A stretch of 64,000 nucleotides of DNA from Eopsaltria australis (lineage: Eukaryota > Chordata > Aves > Passeriformes > Petroicidae), in assembly GCA_034509425.1 (NCBI GenBank), contig JAVTVJ010000347.1, forward strand, positions 1,488,001 to 1,552,000, read 5' to 3'. The position numbers and the translations under genes are program-made. A model generated the notes under the pieces. It did no database searches. It was not told where the DNA came from and saw only the letters and a program-made list of their open reading frames with translations. Of the stretch, positions 50,801 to 62,800 are shown in pieces. Each line of letters opens with the position of its first letter. The stretch's first letter is position 1.

Positions 50801-53800
50801 TTCTGTGGAATTACAAACACTCTTGGATAATACTGCTTGTGGTTTAATCACAAATCCTAATAGAGGATTGTATTTTTTGTCACAGTAGTAAACAGTAACT
50901 CTTCCATGGACACTGAAGCAACCAAAGAACCTGAGGACCACAAATCTACTCACAACATGCTGTAAAATGTGGTACAAGTTCCCTGTGTTTTGGCAAGCTG
51001 CTTTCCTATTTTCATCAGACTTCTATACAAAATAGAAATTGCCATGAGTTGGTATGCTGCAACTTTAACATGAGCATCTACAATGAATCTTAACTCCTGG
51101 GACTGGGGTGGTCACTTTTGTTAAATACAGAGGAATGTGGCTCTAGACAGTGTTGGAAAATGAAACTTAGGAGCACAGTGCACCTCTGACAGTTCTAGCT
51201 GTGAAATTGCAACCTTAATTTTTAACTATAAGTTGGTGTTTGAACTAGATGATTTTTGGAATTCTTGGAGGCGGTGGTTCGAGAGCCTCCAGCAAAAGGC
51301 ACTGTCTGTCACTGCTGGTCTAGCCGGGGTCTGAAAGCCAGTACCCTGGTAATGCATTTGCATGTGTGACTTTTGTTTTCACATGGCAGGCAACACATCG
51401 AACCTGGGGGCTGGTTGGTCTTTTACACTTCTCAGAACATTGCTAAGCATCTTCTGCCTTAGAGGCATTAACAAATAGAGTGTATCCATAAGTATTGAAG
51501 GCCTTCAAGGTCCAAGCAGCTGCTAGGTTGCTGTGCTGAGTAGCATTCTAAAAGTCTTTACGGGAGCTTGGACAGCAAGTGTGCATGGAGACCAGGAAGT
51601 TTGAGATGAGGGTGTTCCAGGTTTGGCTGCTTTCAGATGATGTCTGTTAGGGGAATGTATTCTCTAGTGCTGGGATGCAGCACTGCTGTCACGAGTGGCT
51701 TGTTGGATCTAGTGTGTGTTGCAGCCTAGGGTAGGGACACAAGGGTAAGGAGGCAGAGCTCTGGGGGCAAAGTATGCTGCTGGGCAGGAGAGGGAGAAAA
51801 TGTGGCAGCAAAGCTGAATCAAGCAGGGCTGAAAACCACTGTGCTATGCCAAGAGCTAGAGTGTCGTAATGACAGGACTGATGCTGCCACCAACAGCTGT
51901 GGACTTTCTGTGGTGTAAATGAGACACAGTGCTAGTCTTTAATAGCTCCAACAAGTGATGCGTGTAAATGGATGTCTTGTAGAATTACCTGGTTTTTTTG
52001 TTTGTTTGGGGGTTTTTTTTGGCAGCTGCAGAGACTGTAACTGATGACAGTGAAATGTTTGTGGGCTGCATATAGCTTGCATGGGGTTTTCATTTTTTCT
52101 TGTCTGAAAGTAATGTGGAGGCAAATACAAATTCAGGCTTTTTTTTAAGTGTCCCCAGTTAGAAATAGAGGGAAAGAAATTTCAAGGAATTTCAATTCTT
52201 TATTCAAGATGAAATAAGCCTGCAGACATCTTTGCCAGCATTGGTTACTGCATTCATAGTGATATTTTTTAAATTCATGTAAAGTTCAGTGTGACATACC
52301 TTTTTTTTCACTTGATGCTTAAAATTGCATGCCAGTGTGTTTGTGTCTGAACAAAACCTTACTGGTTAATTGTTTGTTTTGTTTTTATTATTTATAAGGT
52401 GGAATATATGTTGGTAAAATTTGACCATGAAAATAAGAAAGTGCGCTTGGTACTCTGTGGTGAAGAAGTTCTTCAAACACTGCAAGACAAGGGGGAGAAG
52501 GTAAACCCCAAGTGAGTAGATGTTTCCAGTTTCTTTTTTATTTTTCACTCTCCTGTTACAATACTGTGCAAAATTTTGTTAACCTGGCTTAGCATTCAAG
52601 TCGGCTATTGGTAAAACTGTAAACCACAGATAAAGAATATTTTCAGATAAATGTTAGGTTCAGGAAGTGAAAGATTGTGAGCACGTATGCTGGCAGTTCA
52701 TGCACTTTTTGTATTGTGCTTTGAAATAAAGGCGGATGTAATGGTGAGCCCACAGAAGTTGCAGTTTGGGTACTTGTTTTGTCTTGCTCTGATTTCGTGT
52801 CTGTGTAATCTATGCCCCATATGCAATCTATGTCCCATAAAGTACATGTGCATGTGCACTCACTCCCATATCTCTGACTATAGGAGCAAGTGAGGACTGT
52901 ATAGGGGAAGCCTGTTGTCTGTAGGAGCAATCTCCCATTTTTGGAGGAGCTAGAAGTGTAGATGTAAGAATGGCAGGGAAGTTTTTCCCAATCCTCTCCT
53001 GTGGAAAAGCAGCAGTGATCTGTATTTACCAGTTCCAGTAAAAACCCCAAGAAACAAAGCTTGAGACAGATGCTAAGGGTGACTGCAATTTGGTGTAGGC
53101 AAGCTCTGCTTATTGTACTGCACAGCAGCACTATTAGTGCACCTTGCTTTCTTCTCACCACTTCCTGATGGTGAAGTACATCAGAAGGTACGTTGTGTTC
53201 CTGTGTCAAATAAAGGAGATTTTTCTTGCAAGTGGTATTAATTTCTGAAATTCTCACAAATAATTCATCTTTTTTGAAGTTGCAGAAATACTTAAACATG
53301 GTTCTTCTTTTATTATAGTCACCCAACACTCTGGAGACCAGAATATGGAAGTTACATGATTGAAGGGACACCTGGACAGCCATATGGGGGAACCATGTCT
53401 GAATTCAACACTGTGCAAGACAACATGAGGAAAAGACGGCAAGAGGCTGCTTCTGTACTCAAAGAAAATGAGGCTGTTTGCACAGTGACTTCATTTCCAA
53501 GGTGAGATGGTTGTTGAAGTGTAATGCCATGTTACCTGTTCTCCTTACACGCTTTTTCTCCTTATTGCATATAGCTAAATTGTTCATTGAAATAGAGAAA
53601 AGTATTATTTGATTAAAGTATTTCGGCTTGATATTCTGGTCATGTTTCCTAAAATTTTTAACACAACAAGACAAGCAAATGAGCATCTTATATATTTAGG
53701 TTGCTTCTAACCTGTGATGATTTTGTATTAGGAGAGAATACGGAATATTTGTAACATAAAGTGTTAAGTCTAGAGTTGCCTATCTTCTTGAGTTGATACA

Positions 53801-56800
53801 GAAAATTATATAGAAAAGGTTTCTCTTTACCTATTTTGCAAACTGGGATCTTTGTAAGTAGCAGTTTTGCAAAACATGGCTAACCTGATCTATTTTTAAT
53901 ACTACTTTTTCACTAAAGTACGTACAAGGTTCTGGTAGTTTGGAGCATCTGGACTTAGTATCTCTATTATACAATACTTACTGAATCTAGAAAGGAGAGC
54001 ATCTCTCCTGGGTTAACAATACCTTACAAAGAATAGATTTCATCCTTTTTATTGTTGTAAAGGAGTTCTTGAAGAAATTAAATTTAGGATGAACTTCATT
54101 ATCTAGGAGAAACTGTATTTTGTGACATTCCTTTCAAATATAATTCTAGGCAGAGATTTATTACATTTGTTCTAACTAGCCTGGTGAGTGAAGTAAATGA
54201 AGATAGTTATGCTTATAATAGTAGAAAAGTTGCTCTGCAGTAGAAGAGAAGCACCTGGCCTCACTGGCTAGTTTCTTGTGTAACACAGAATGCAATTGTC
54301 CAAAATTCTTGCCGAGAGGAGGAACAATACAAAATGTGCCTTAGCAGCAATGGTGCCAAAATATGGCTTAGCAGCAAAGGTGCCAGAATGTCTGCGTAAT
54401 GCCCCATGAATGCTGTTTTAAGAACACTCTGTTGACAAAATTTACTTTCACTTTATTAGAGTTAAACTAAATGTAATAAGAGTTTATTTAAAGTCCAGTA
54501 GTTAAGTAGTTGTCAGTGTATTAGAGAATTGGGTTTTTTTCCCTGCAACCTTACAAGTATGTTATGTTATTAAATAAGTTTTACATACAAATGTTTTGGA
54601 CTGGTCTTGTGGGGAATAAAGGGAGAGGAGTTCTTCATCCCTTTGTTGATACAGATAAACACATTTTCATCACTCTAGGAGCAGTACATTGGACTTCAGT
54701 GAAAATCAGTAAATAATAAAATGTAGTTTGTTTATGACTTAAAGGTCATTCCAAACATACTTTCATCCCTCAGAGATTGCTCTCCCTAGGCTAGCCTATT
54801 TTAGTTTATTATTCCTGCCTTTTGCTATCTTGCCATTCAAGTCCTTGTTGGTTTGACTGGAGTCTTGCTAACTAACATGTATTTCTGAGGTTTCATGGGG
54901 TTGAAGTTTTTTGCCACATTGTTTCTACAGATAACATGTACATATGTACTACTTTCTGTGTGCATCTGTGCATATACATGTGCATTTGAAAAGGCAAAAA
55001 AACTTGCTGGAGTTATGACAGGGGAAATGTGAAGAAGTAAGATTATGCAAATTAAAATAACTCAGTTAAAAATGAACAATTTGAAAATGCTTAAATATCA
55101 AAAAGTTCTAGCTTAGATACTAAATGAGCATCCCTTGTTCCTAAATTTCTGGTCCAGCCCTCACTGCTGCACCAGAAAGTTGGTTTCTTGAGAGCTGGGG
55201 GGGATGCAGTTTACAGTGTAGCACTTAGGTAAGTGATGAAGCTGGGTTTGCAAGTTGTAGGACAACTTACACACTGGAACCAGGAAAAAGAACAATATTG
55301 AAATACATGTTGAGCATAAATAGTATTCTCAGAAGTGTAAGTGTTTGAGTAGTTTGTTTGTAATTTTATCAGCTAACTTTTTTAACCATCCAAATACTAG
55401 AGACTCTCAAGATAACATAATCTTGCCCCTTTTTACTGTGCAACATGGAGAAACTAATCTGCTACTTTACCTCAACCTTGTCAAATGTTCCTTTGTTTTA
55501 GCTGTACTGAAAGTTTATTCTTGTTCCGGATTACTCTGAAACATAAAATGGAGTTTCCCAAAGAGGAGGGGTGTATTCTGATTAACTTGGATATCTCTCC
55601 ACATTTTATACCTAATAGCTGCAGTTTTTCTTTGCTTATGACATTCCTCGCATTGGGCTTTTCGGAGTTCTAGAAGTGTTATAACACTTAGGATAGGTGT
55701 ACTGCTTGAAACTACCTCTAATTCTTAGAGAGTTGGTTAAGTATATATTTTAAGAGGTAGATTGTTTACAGTAGGGCTGGATAAATTACTTCGGCAGTCA
55801 ACCTGTATCCTCTAGATAAACTTCAAAGCACGGAATGCAGCTGCATGTCAGTATTAATAACAAGCACTAACATACTAAAATGTGTGTGTACCCCACATAG
55901 TACTGAAGTTTCCTGCTTCAGCCACTGAAAATGTCCATGTTTGCTGTCTAAAGACTAGCGGGGTTTCTTTAAAAAAAGGGCTGTGTTAACCACTGCGGAA
56001 GCTGGTTGTTGGCTGGTTGTCTACTGGAATCCTAATCTCTGATCATCTGACCGTTCTGAAATCACAGTCTGTTTTCATTACAGCTTGGATCTTATTGTTG
56101 TATTACATAGGTTAGGGTGTCCTGGGTTTACACTGCCGGAATATAAGCCAACACCAGTAGAAGGAGGAGCTTCAAAATCCCTCTTTTTTCCAGATGAAGC
56201 CATCAATAAACATCCTAGATTTAGGTAAGAATATTTGGGAGGTTTGAAAAGTTGAATATTTTGTTTGTGCTTAAATATTGTAAACATATCTGCAAATTCT
56301 TTACATTACTGGAATAGAGAGCACTGTAGCTAGTTGCTGCAGATATCACAAGGACTTGGACAGAAATGATTGTGATGACATGTATTTTCTTTTCAAAGTG
56401 TCTTAAGAAAATAAACTGTGGAGTTCAAGGAACTTTATATAATGGTTCACACAATTATGGAACAAAAATGTTGATTTTGCTACGGCAGAATTGTTTCCAG
56501 TTTGAAATCCTGTGCCTAAATGACTCCATCACAGTTAATCCAGCTCTCACTTAGGTGTGTCACAGTGACATCTCTGTACTCACTAGCTTGCCCTAGTTAC
56601 TCTGAAGTGGACCATGTGCTTCTCACTGTAAGGTGAGACTTTGGACAATGAAAATAATTGTGTTTTAAAACTAAACATACCTTTTAACTTGTCCTTGTAT
56701 TCTTCAGGCTTGTAGCCTTTTACTGCTGACTGTTTCATCAGCATAGTACTGTGAAGTCCATCAAAATAAGACTAACTTTACTGAAGAAAAATTCAGTGTT

Positions 56801-59800
56801 GTATCTTTTATAGTCTGTCTTAAAACTAGGAGAAGAAGCATCCTGAAGGAGAGTGCTCAAAATAAATAGAAAATGGACATTCTGAAACCCTAAAAATTGT
56901 TGAGAAATTAGCTGCAAAAATATTTGCATAAAGAGAAAATTTCATATAATTCAAAAAATCTTTTCTTTTGTTGTAGTACACTGACCAGAAACATTCGACA
57001 CCGAAGAGGAGAGAAGGTTGTGATAAATGTACCAAGTGAGTAAATTCGTCTAATCTTTGTTCTTTTTCAAAATAATTGTTTAGTCTCATGCTCTGAGTTA
57101 CTGAGTGCCTGTATTTTCCACACAGTATTTAAAGATAAGAACACGCCATCACCTTTTATTGAAACGTTTCCTAACGATGATGGAGAAGCAGCAAAGGCAG
57201 CTAAGCCAGACTACATATATATGGATGCTATGGGTTTTGGAATGGGAAACTGTTGTCTCCAGGTAAAGTGCCTCTGCTTTCAAGATGTTACTGCATGTTG
57301 TCTTCTCTAAATGCTTCCCTTTTTAAGACTTGTCTTATGTCTACTTTCACTCTCTTAATTCAACTGATGCATTGTACATCAGTGTAGCAAACAGGGAAAT
57401 GAAATAACAAACGTTATGTCTAATATTCTAGTCTTAAAATCCAAGTATGTTGGGGTTTTGTGGCTGGGTTATGCTAGCAGAGGAGCTGAAGGGGTGGCTG
57501 CTGTGAGAAGGTGCCAGAAGCTTCTCGCATGTCCAACAGACGCTGGTCAAGGCTGAGCCCACCAGTGATAGTGGTAGCACCTCTGAGATAAACAAATTAA
57601 GAAGGAGGAGAAAAACTGCACAACAGCACTGCAGGTAAAGACAGGATTGAGAAATATGTAAGAGGAACAGCTCTGCAAGCACCAAGGTCAGTGAAGAAGC
57701 AGGGGGAGGAGGTGTTCAAGGTGACAGAGCTGAGATTCCCCTGGAGCCTGCAGTGAAGATTATGGTGAGGCAGGAGGTTGGCATTGGAGCAGAGATCCAC
57801 CTGCAGCCCGTGGAGGACCCCACACCAAAGCAGGTGGATGTGTGAAGGATGCAGGACCTGTCACCCCATGCTGGAGCACTCAGTTCTTGAAAGACTGAAC
57901 CCTGTGGAAGGGACCCACACTGGAGCAGTTCATCAAGTGCAGCCCATGGGAAGGGCTGTTGCGGTTTAAACCCAGACAGCAAATAAGTACCATGCTGTTG
58001 CTCCCTCATGCACACATACACCCCCTTGCCCCTGGTGGGATGAGGAGGCGAATCAGAAAAAGGTGAAACTTGTGGGTTGAGATAAAAACAGCTTATTAAT
58101 TGAAATAAAATATAATAATAATGGTAATGAATATAACAGAGAGGGGAATAAAACTCAAGAAGAAAGCAGTGCTCAGCAGTACAGTTGCTCACAACCTGCT
58201 GACAAATGCTCAGCTAGTCCCCAAGCAGCAATCAGCCCCTCCTAACCAACTCCCCCAGTGTATGTATTGAACATGATGCCATTTGGTATGGGATATCCCT
58301 TTGGCCAATTCGGGTCTCAGCTGTGCTCCATCCAGGCTTCTTGTGCACCTGCTCACTGGCAGAGCATGGGAAACTGAGAAGTCCTTAATTTAGAGTAAGC
58401 CCTGCTCAGCAAGAACTAAAACATCAGTGTATTATCAACGTTATTCTCATTTGGAATCCAAAATACAGCACTGTACCCAGCCACTAAGAACAAAATTAAT
58501 TATCCCAGCTGATGCCAGGACAAAGACTCATGTTGGAGCAGTGAAACACGTTCATCGGAGGACTGTCCCAGGGGAGGGGCCCCAAACTGAAGCAAGAGTG
58601 TGAGGAATCCTCCCCCTGAGGGAGAAGGAGCAGCAGAGACAATGTGTGGTGAATTGACCACAGCCTTCATTCCCCATTCTCTTGCACTGCTGGGAGGGGA
58701 GGAAGTAGAGAATTTGGGAGTGAAGTGGATTTTAAGATTTAGTTTTTATTTCTCATTATTCTACTCTGATTTGACTTGTAATAAATTCAGTTAATTTCCC
58801 CAAGGTAGGCCTCTTTTGCCTGTGATGGTAACTGGTGAGTGATCACCACCACACCAAGTTGGGTCAGTGTTGATCTGCTGCAGGGTAGGAAGGCTCTGCA
58901 GAGGGACCTGGACAGGCTGGATCAATGGGACAAGGCCAGTTGTATGTGGTTCAGTAAGACCAAGTGCTGGGTCCTGCATTTCAGCCACCCCAAGCCCATG
59001 CAGTGCTACAGGCTGGGGGCAGAGTGGCTGGAAGACTGCCTGATGGAAAAGGACCTGGGGGTGCTGGTTGTCAGCAGCTGAACATGGGCCAGTGTGTGCC
59101 CAGGTGACCAAGAAGGCCAATGGCATCCTGGCCTGTACCAGCAGTAGTGTGGCCAGCAGGACCAGGGCAGCGATTGTCCCTCTGTACTCAGCTCTGGTGA
59201 GGCCACACCTCAATTCCCATGTCCAGTTCTGGGCCCCTCACTGCAAGAAAGACATTTGAGAGGCTGAAGTGAGTCCAGGGAAGAGCAGCAGAGCTGGTGA
59301 AGGGTCAGGAGCACAAGTCCTGTGAGGAGCAGCTGAGGGAGCTGGGGGTGTTTAGCCTGGAGGAGGCTCAGGGGAGACCTTATCACTCTCTACAACTGCC
59401 TGAAAGGAGGCTGTAGCCAGGTTGGGATTGGCCTCTTCTCTCAGGCAACCAGTGCCAGGACAAGAGGAAATGGCTTCAAGCTACACTAAGAGAGGTTCAG
59501 GTTGGACATTAGGAAGAAATTCTCCAGAGAAGGGGTGATTAGATATTGGAATGGGCTGCCCAGGGAGGTGGTGGAGTCACTGTACCTGGAAGTGTTTAAG
59601 GAAATACTAGATGTGCACTCTGTTGTCTAGTTGATAAGGTGGTATTTAGTCATAGGCTGGACTCAATGATCTCAGAGGTCTTTTCCAATCTAATTGATTT
59701 TGTGATATCTCTCTGGCCTTACCTTGATCCGTGAGACTTCTGTTACATTTTCTCTTCCCTGCCCAGCAAAAGATGGGAGTGATCAAGTGGCTTTGGTGGA

Positions 59801-62800
59801 TATCTGGCATCCAGCCAGGGTCAGTCCAATACACCAGGTTTATTTGCTTGCTTTATGCTTATTTTCTGCTAATATTCAGATGTAGTTGGATGACTTGCTG
59901 AGAGGGTTTCTTGAACTGGTCAAACCACAACTGATCAAGCACCTGCTCCTGAAACTCCAGCACTTTGCGAGTGTGGAAGGTCATCCTCCACTCAGGTCAT
60001 CTTTCAGGCATGACCAAAGGACACTGTGGAGATGGAAACTGAGCTGTCTTGTAGGAATGGGAGAGGTTTTTTAGTTACTCATTTTGAGTGTTTTCCTTCT
60101 TCTGCACCCTTAGAACAGCAAAAGCAGGGAGTAGCAAGAGGTTGTGAGAATATTTTTAAAAATAAGTAGCTTTCTGCTTTTGTATAATTTTATTTCTTTT
60201 ACAAATATCATGAACTCCTGTATAAAGTTTCTCATTTTTAAATATTTTTAGCTATCTGCTAAGGAGTTGTCTTCTCACTGGTTGTACCACAAACCTACCA
60301 AATACATGTGGGTAATTGTCTTCTCCGACTATGTGCTGGAAGATATTTTTGATTCTTCTTTCTCCCATTTGAACATGCCCACTTTCTACGGTTTTTAGTA
60401 ATTTGCCTGAGTTATTCCTGTCTTACAGTGTCTTCCCTTTAAATCCAGGTGCTGAATATTTAAGATGCTTTAATCCTTTCATTTTCTGCTTGCTTTAAAT
60501 GTTTCTCTGATGCTAGGCAATAACACCTTAGGCAATCATAGTGTATTTGACTCTTGATAAAATGTGCCTGTTGCCATCACAGTCTTAGAAGCAGAGCTAA
60601 GAAGAGGGTAGTGTTAACTGTCTATGGGATTAAGGAAATCCTCCAGGCTTTCTTGTTTTGTAACAGGGACAGAAAACCTCATAAAAAGCACTCCCTCTTG
60701 AGCCTGAGAAACTACAAAAGCTGTATAAATAAAAGTTCTTGACAGGTGCTACATATGGTTTCTTGTCACTAGGGCAAATTAGGGCGAATCTGATGAGATA
60801 GTAAAGTGTACATAATACTGTGGGGTTTTACAAGGTGTTAGTTTGCCATGGTTTGTTTTATACTCTCTTTTATTTAAGACCAGCAAAAGAAATCCAGCCT
60901 TACTCAGTCATTGTATAAACTTTAAAAATAGCACTAAATTCCTTTTTAAAGGAATATTATTTTACTATTACACTGCTGTTACATAATGTTATTTTATTAT
61001 TACATTCTGGTAATCAGTGGCCAAATTCAAATTTGGTAGTCCTGTTATCATCAAAGGGAGAATGAAAACAAGGCTGACAGCTGCTTCTGACAGCTGATAA
61101 TTCCTGATAACTGATTAGAAGAAAACCTGTATTGCCCACCTATTTTTGTAAGGTAGTTTGTAGTATATATACTTCCTTTCACGTTTGGGGAATGGTCTTG
61201 TTGGTTTGGTTTTTGTTCCTTTTTTTCTTGCTGTACACCAAGCAACAACTTGGTTTGATGCATTTCCAGACGTAAAAATAAAGTCCTGATGAGCTTGGGC
61301 TGGGATGGCCTGGACTGGCAGTGCCTGTAGCCCTCCTGGAGAAGACAGCCATGCCCTTTTCCTCTGTAATGGGACATTTTCCTGGAAAACATGTTGAATC
61401 TCAGATTTAATGTGGTTTGAAATAAACATAAAAGGAAAGGGGAGGCAAATATCACTGTCTGGGGAAGGAGTGTAGGTGTCCTATCAAGTCACCCCCATGT
61501 CAAGGCTGGCTCCCTAGTGCTGAATGTCCAAAATTAGTGATGAGAAATCATACTTAGCTGCTTTTCTGCAAGACAATTAATTAATCTTGTCTTTTAACCA
61601 ACTGAATTTGTGTTTGTTTGCTTGGGTTTTTTTCTGGGGGGAAAAAAAAAAAAAAACAAACCAAAAAACAAAAAACCAAACAACAAGCCACTTGAAGGAG
61701 AGACACAGAAGGAATATTTTCTCCACAGCACAACTGTTTTCTAATTTGGGATGTTTTAATGAATATTGGCTGAAGATTTAAAAAGACAAAATGCAAACAA
61801 ATCTATATTTCCCCTATGCCACCATCATCAACATTGCTCAAGAAAATCCATCCCTGAGGCACCAGTGAACTCAGGACTTTTGGAGGGATTTGTTGGTTGG
61901 TTTATTTTTTAAAGCCTTACTTGAGGTGCCGTTTGGTTTAGTGGCAAATTGAGAAGAACATCCATGTTTTGTGGGACTCTCTAATTACTGTGCTTGGAAG
62001 AGGAAAGGCTGTGCACAACTGGCATTCTTCAGGACAACAAGCAGGGATGTTGATTTAGAGCTGAAGGCTGTTGTATAATGTTATGATAGTGATATAGGCA
62101 TTCATTCCCATCTAAGTTTTCCTCTGATCTGTGAATACATAAACTGCTAAGACAAAGAGAATTTTGAGACTGATCCCTCTCTGCATTTTTTAAATTCATA
62201 AAGTGTTGGTTTGCAAGGCCTAGAGGGTAAGGTCTGCTATTACAAATGGTCTTCTGTTTGATGCTGCTCTGAGTAAATTTCACAAAAATATTACAAAGGA
62301 GTTACCTATTCCAGTGGCCTATCTGTGGCAGGGCTTCCAAAGCATTAATGCCTTCTGCAGATAATATTGTTTTTCTATTTTTTTTTTTTGCTGGGTTCTG
62401 GCCTCTAATACAGAAAAGGCTGGACTTTTTTTTTTTTTTAAATGAAAGTTACAGTAGACTTGCAGGTATTCTTTTTTTCCCACAGTTTTTCAGGATCAAA
62501 GGCATCTTGAAATGTTCTGTAAAACAGGATTAGCGTCACATAAAACAAATGTTAAATCTACAATACAGTCTGACTGTTGTTCTAAGTAAGTAGGTTCCTG
62601 GCTTATTTCCTGAAGGTGCATTACTCACCCTTGTGTATTCTAGATGTTAACTCAGTTTTCTTTGATTCTGACAAGTGTTTGTATTTTCAGCCTCACCATG
62701 GAAGTGTTATGGTCTGAAATCTTTTAATGAACATGGAAATGGCATGGAAAGAAGCTTGTAATATAAGTGCTACTGATAGGTGGGGCAGAAATGTGTCCAA

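Larger units (their letters stand above)
38846..52398 (+). other. GCLC: GCLC intron 1
   Basis: This 13,553-bp GT-AG intron has donor GTGGGT and acceptor TATTTATAAG. The first 600 bp is CpG island with a (GTGCC)6 microsatellite and a 17-bp alternating C-G/C-A tract at 39051-39067. It hosts CR1 pieces (47515-47665 and about 48660-48887) and a solo LTR (48204-48654). I see no nested gene, and the open frames inside do not resemble proteins. Confidence 0.9.
57446..59835 (+). mobile_element. Avian ERV LTR split by two later insertions
   Basis: Three pieces (about 57446-57956, 58523-58844, 59707-59835) together make roughly 960 bp of one plus-strand LTR-like sequence. Recurrent phrases such as CAGCCCATGG, CACACTGGAGCAG and TGTCCCAGGGGAGGGGCCCC, and a 3' part running from AATAAATTCAGTTAATTTCCCC to GGCATCCAGCCAGGGTCA, match an LTR type I know from songbird and other neoavian genomes. 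I cannot name the family securely. The ends begin near TGTTGGGG and finish near CA, but the target duplication is unclear. No retroviral genes are attached. It lies wholly in GCLC intron 6. Confidence 0.65.

Noticed and set aside
51268..51300. A GGTTCGAG motif resembling a tRNA B box, inside a GGAGGC/GCCTCC hairpin
   Set aside because: No A box, acceptor stem or anticodon arm can be assembled around it.
52643..53383. A 246-codon open frame on the minus strand
   Set aside because: It runs antisense through intron 2 and across GCLC exon 3, has no recognisable domain, and its composition is that of random intronic translation. Length alone is its only attraction.
58839..59259. Two frames with polymerase-like residues
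   Set aside because: They are the decayed, frameshifted C-terminal end of a CR1 reverse transcriptase, annotated as part of the repeat and not a host gene.
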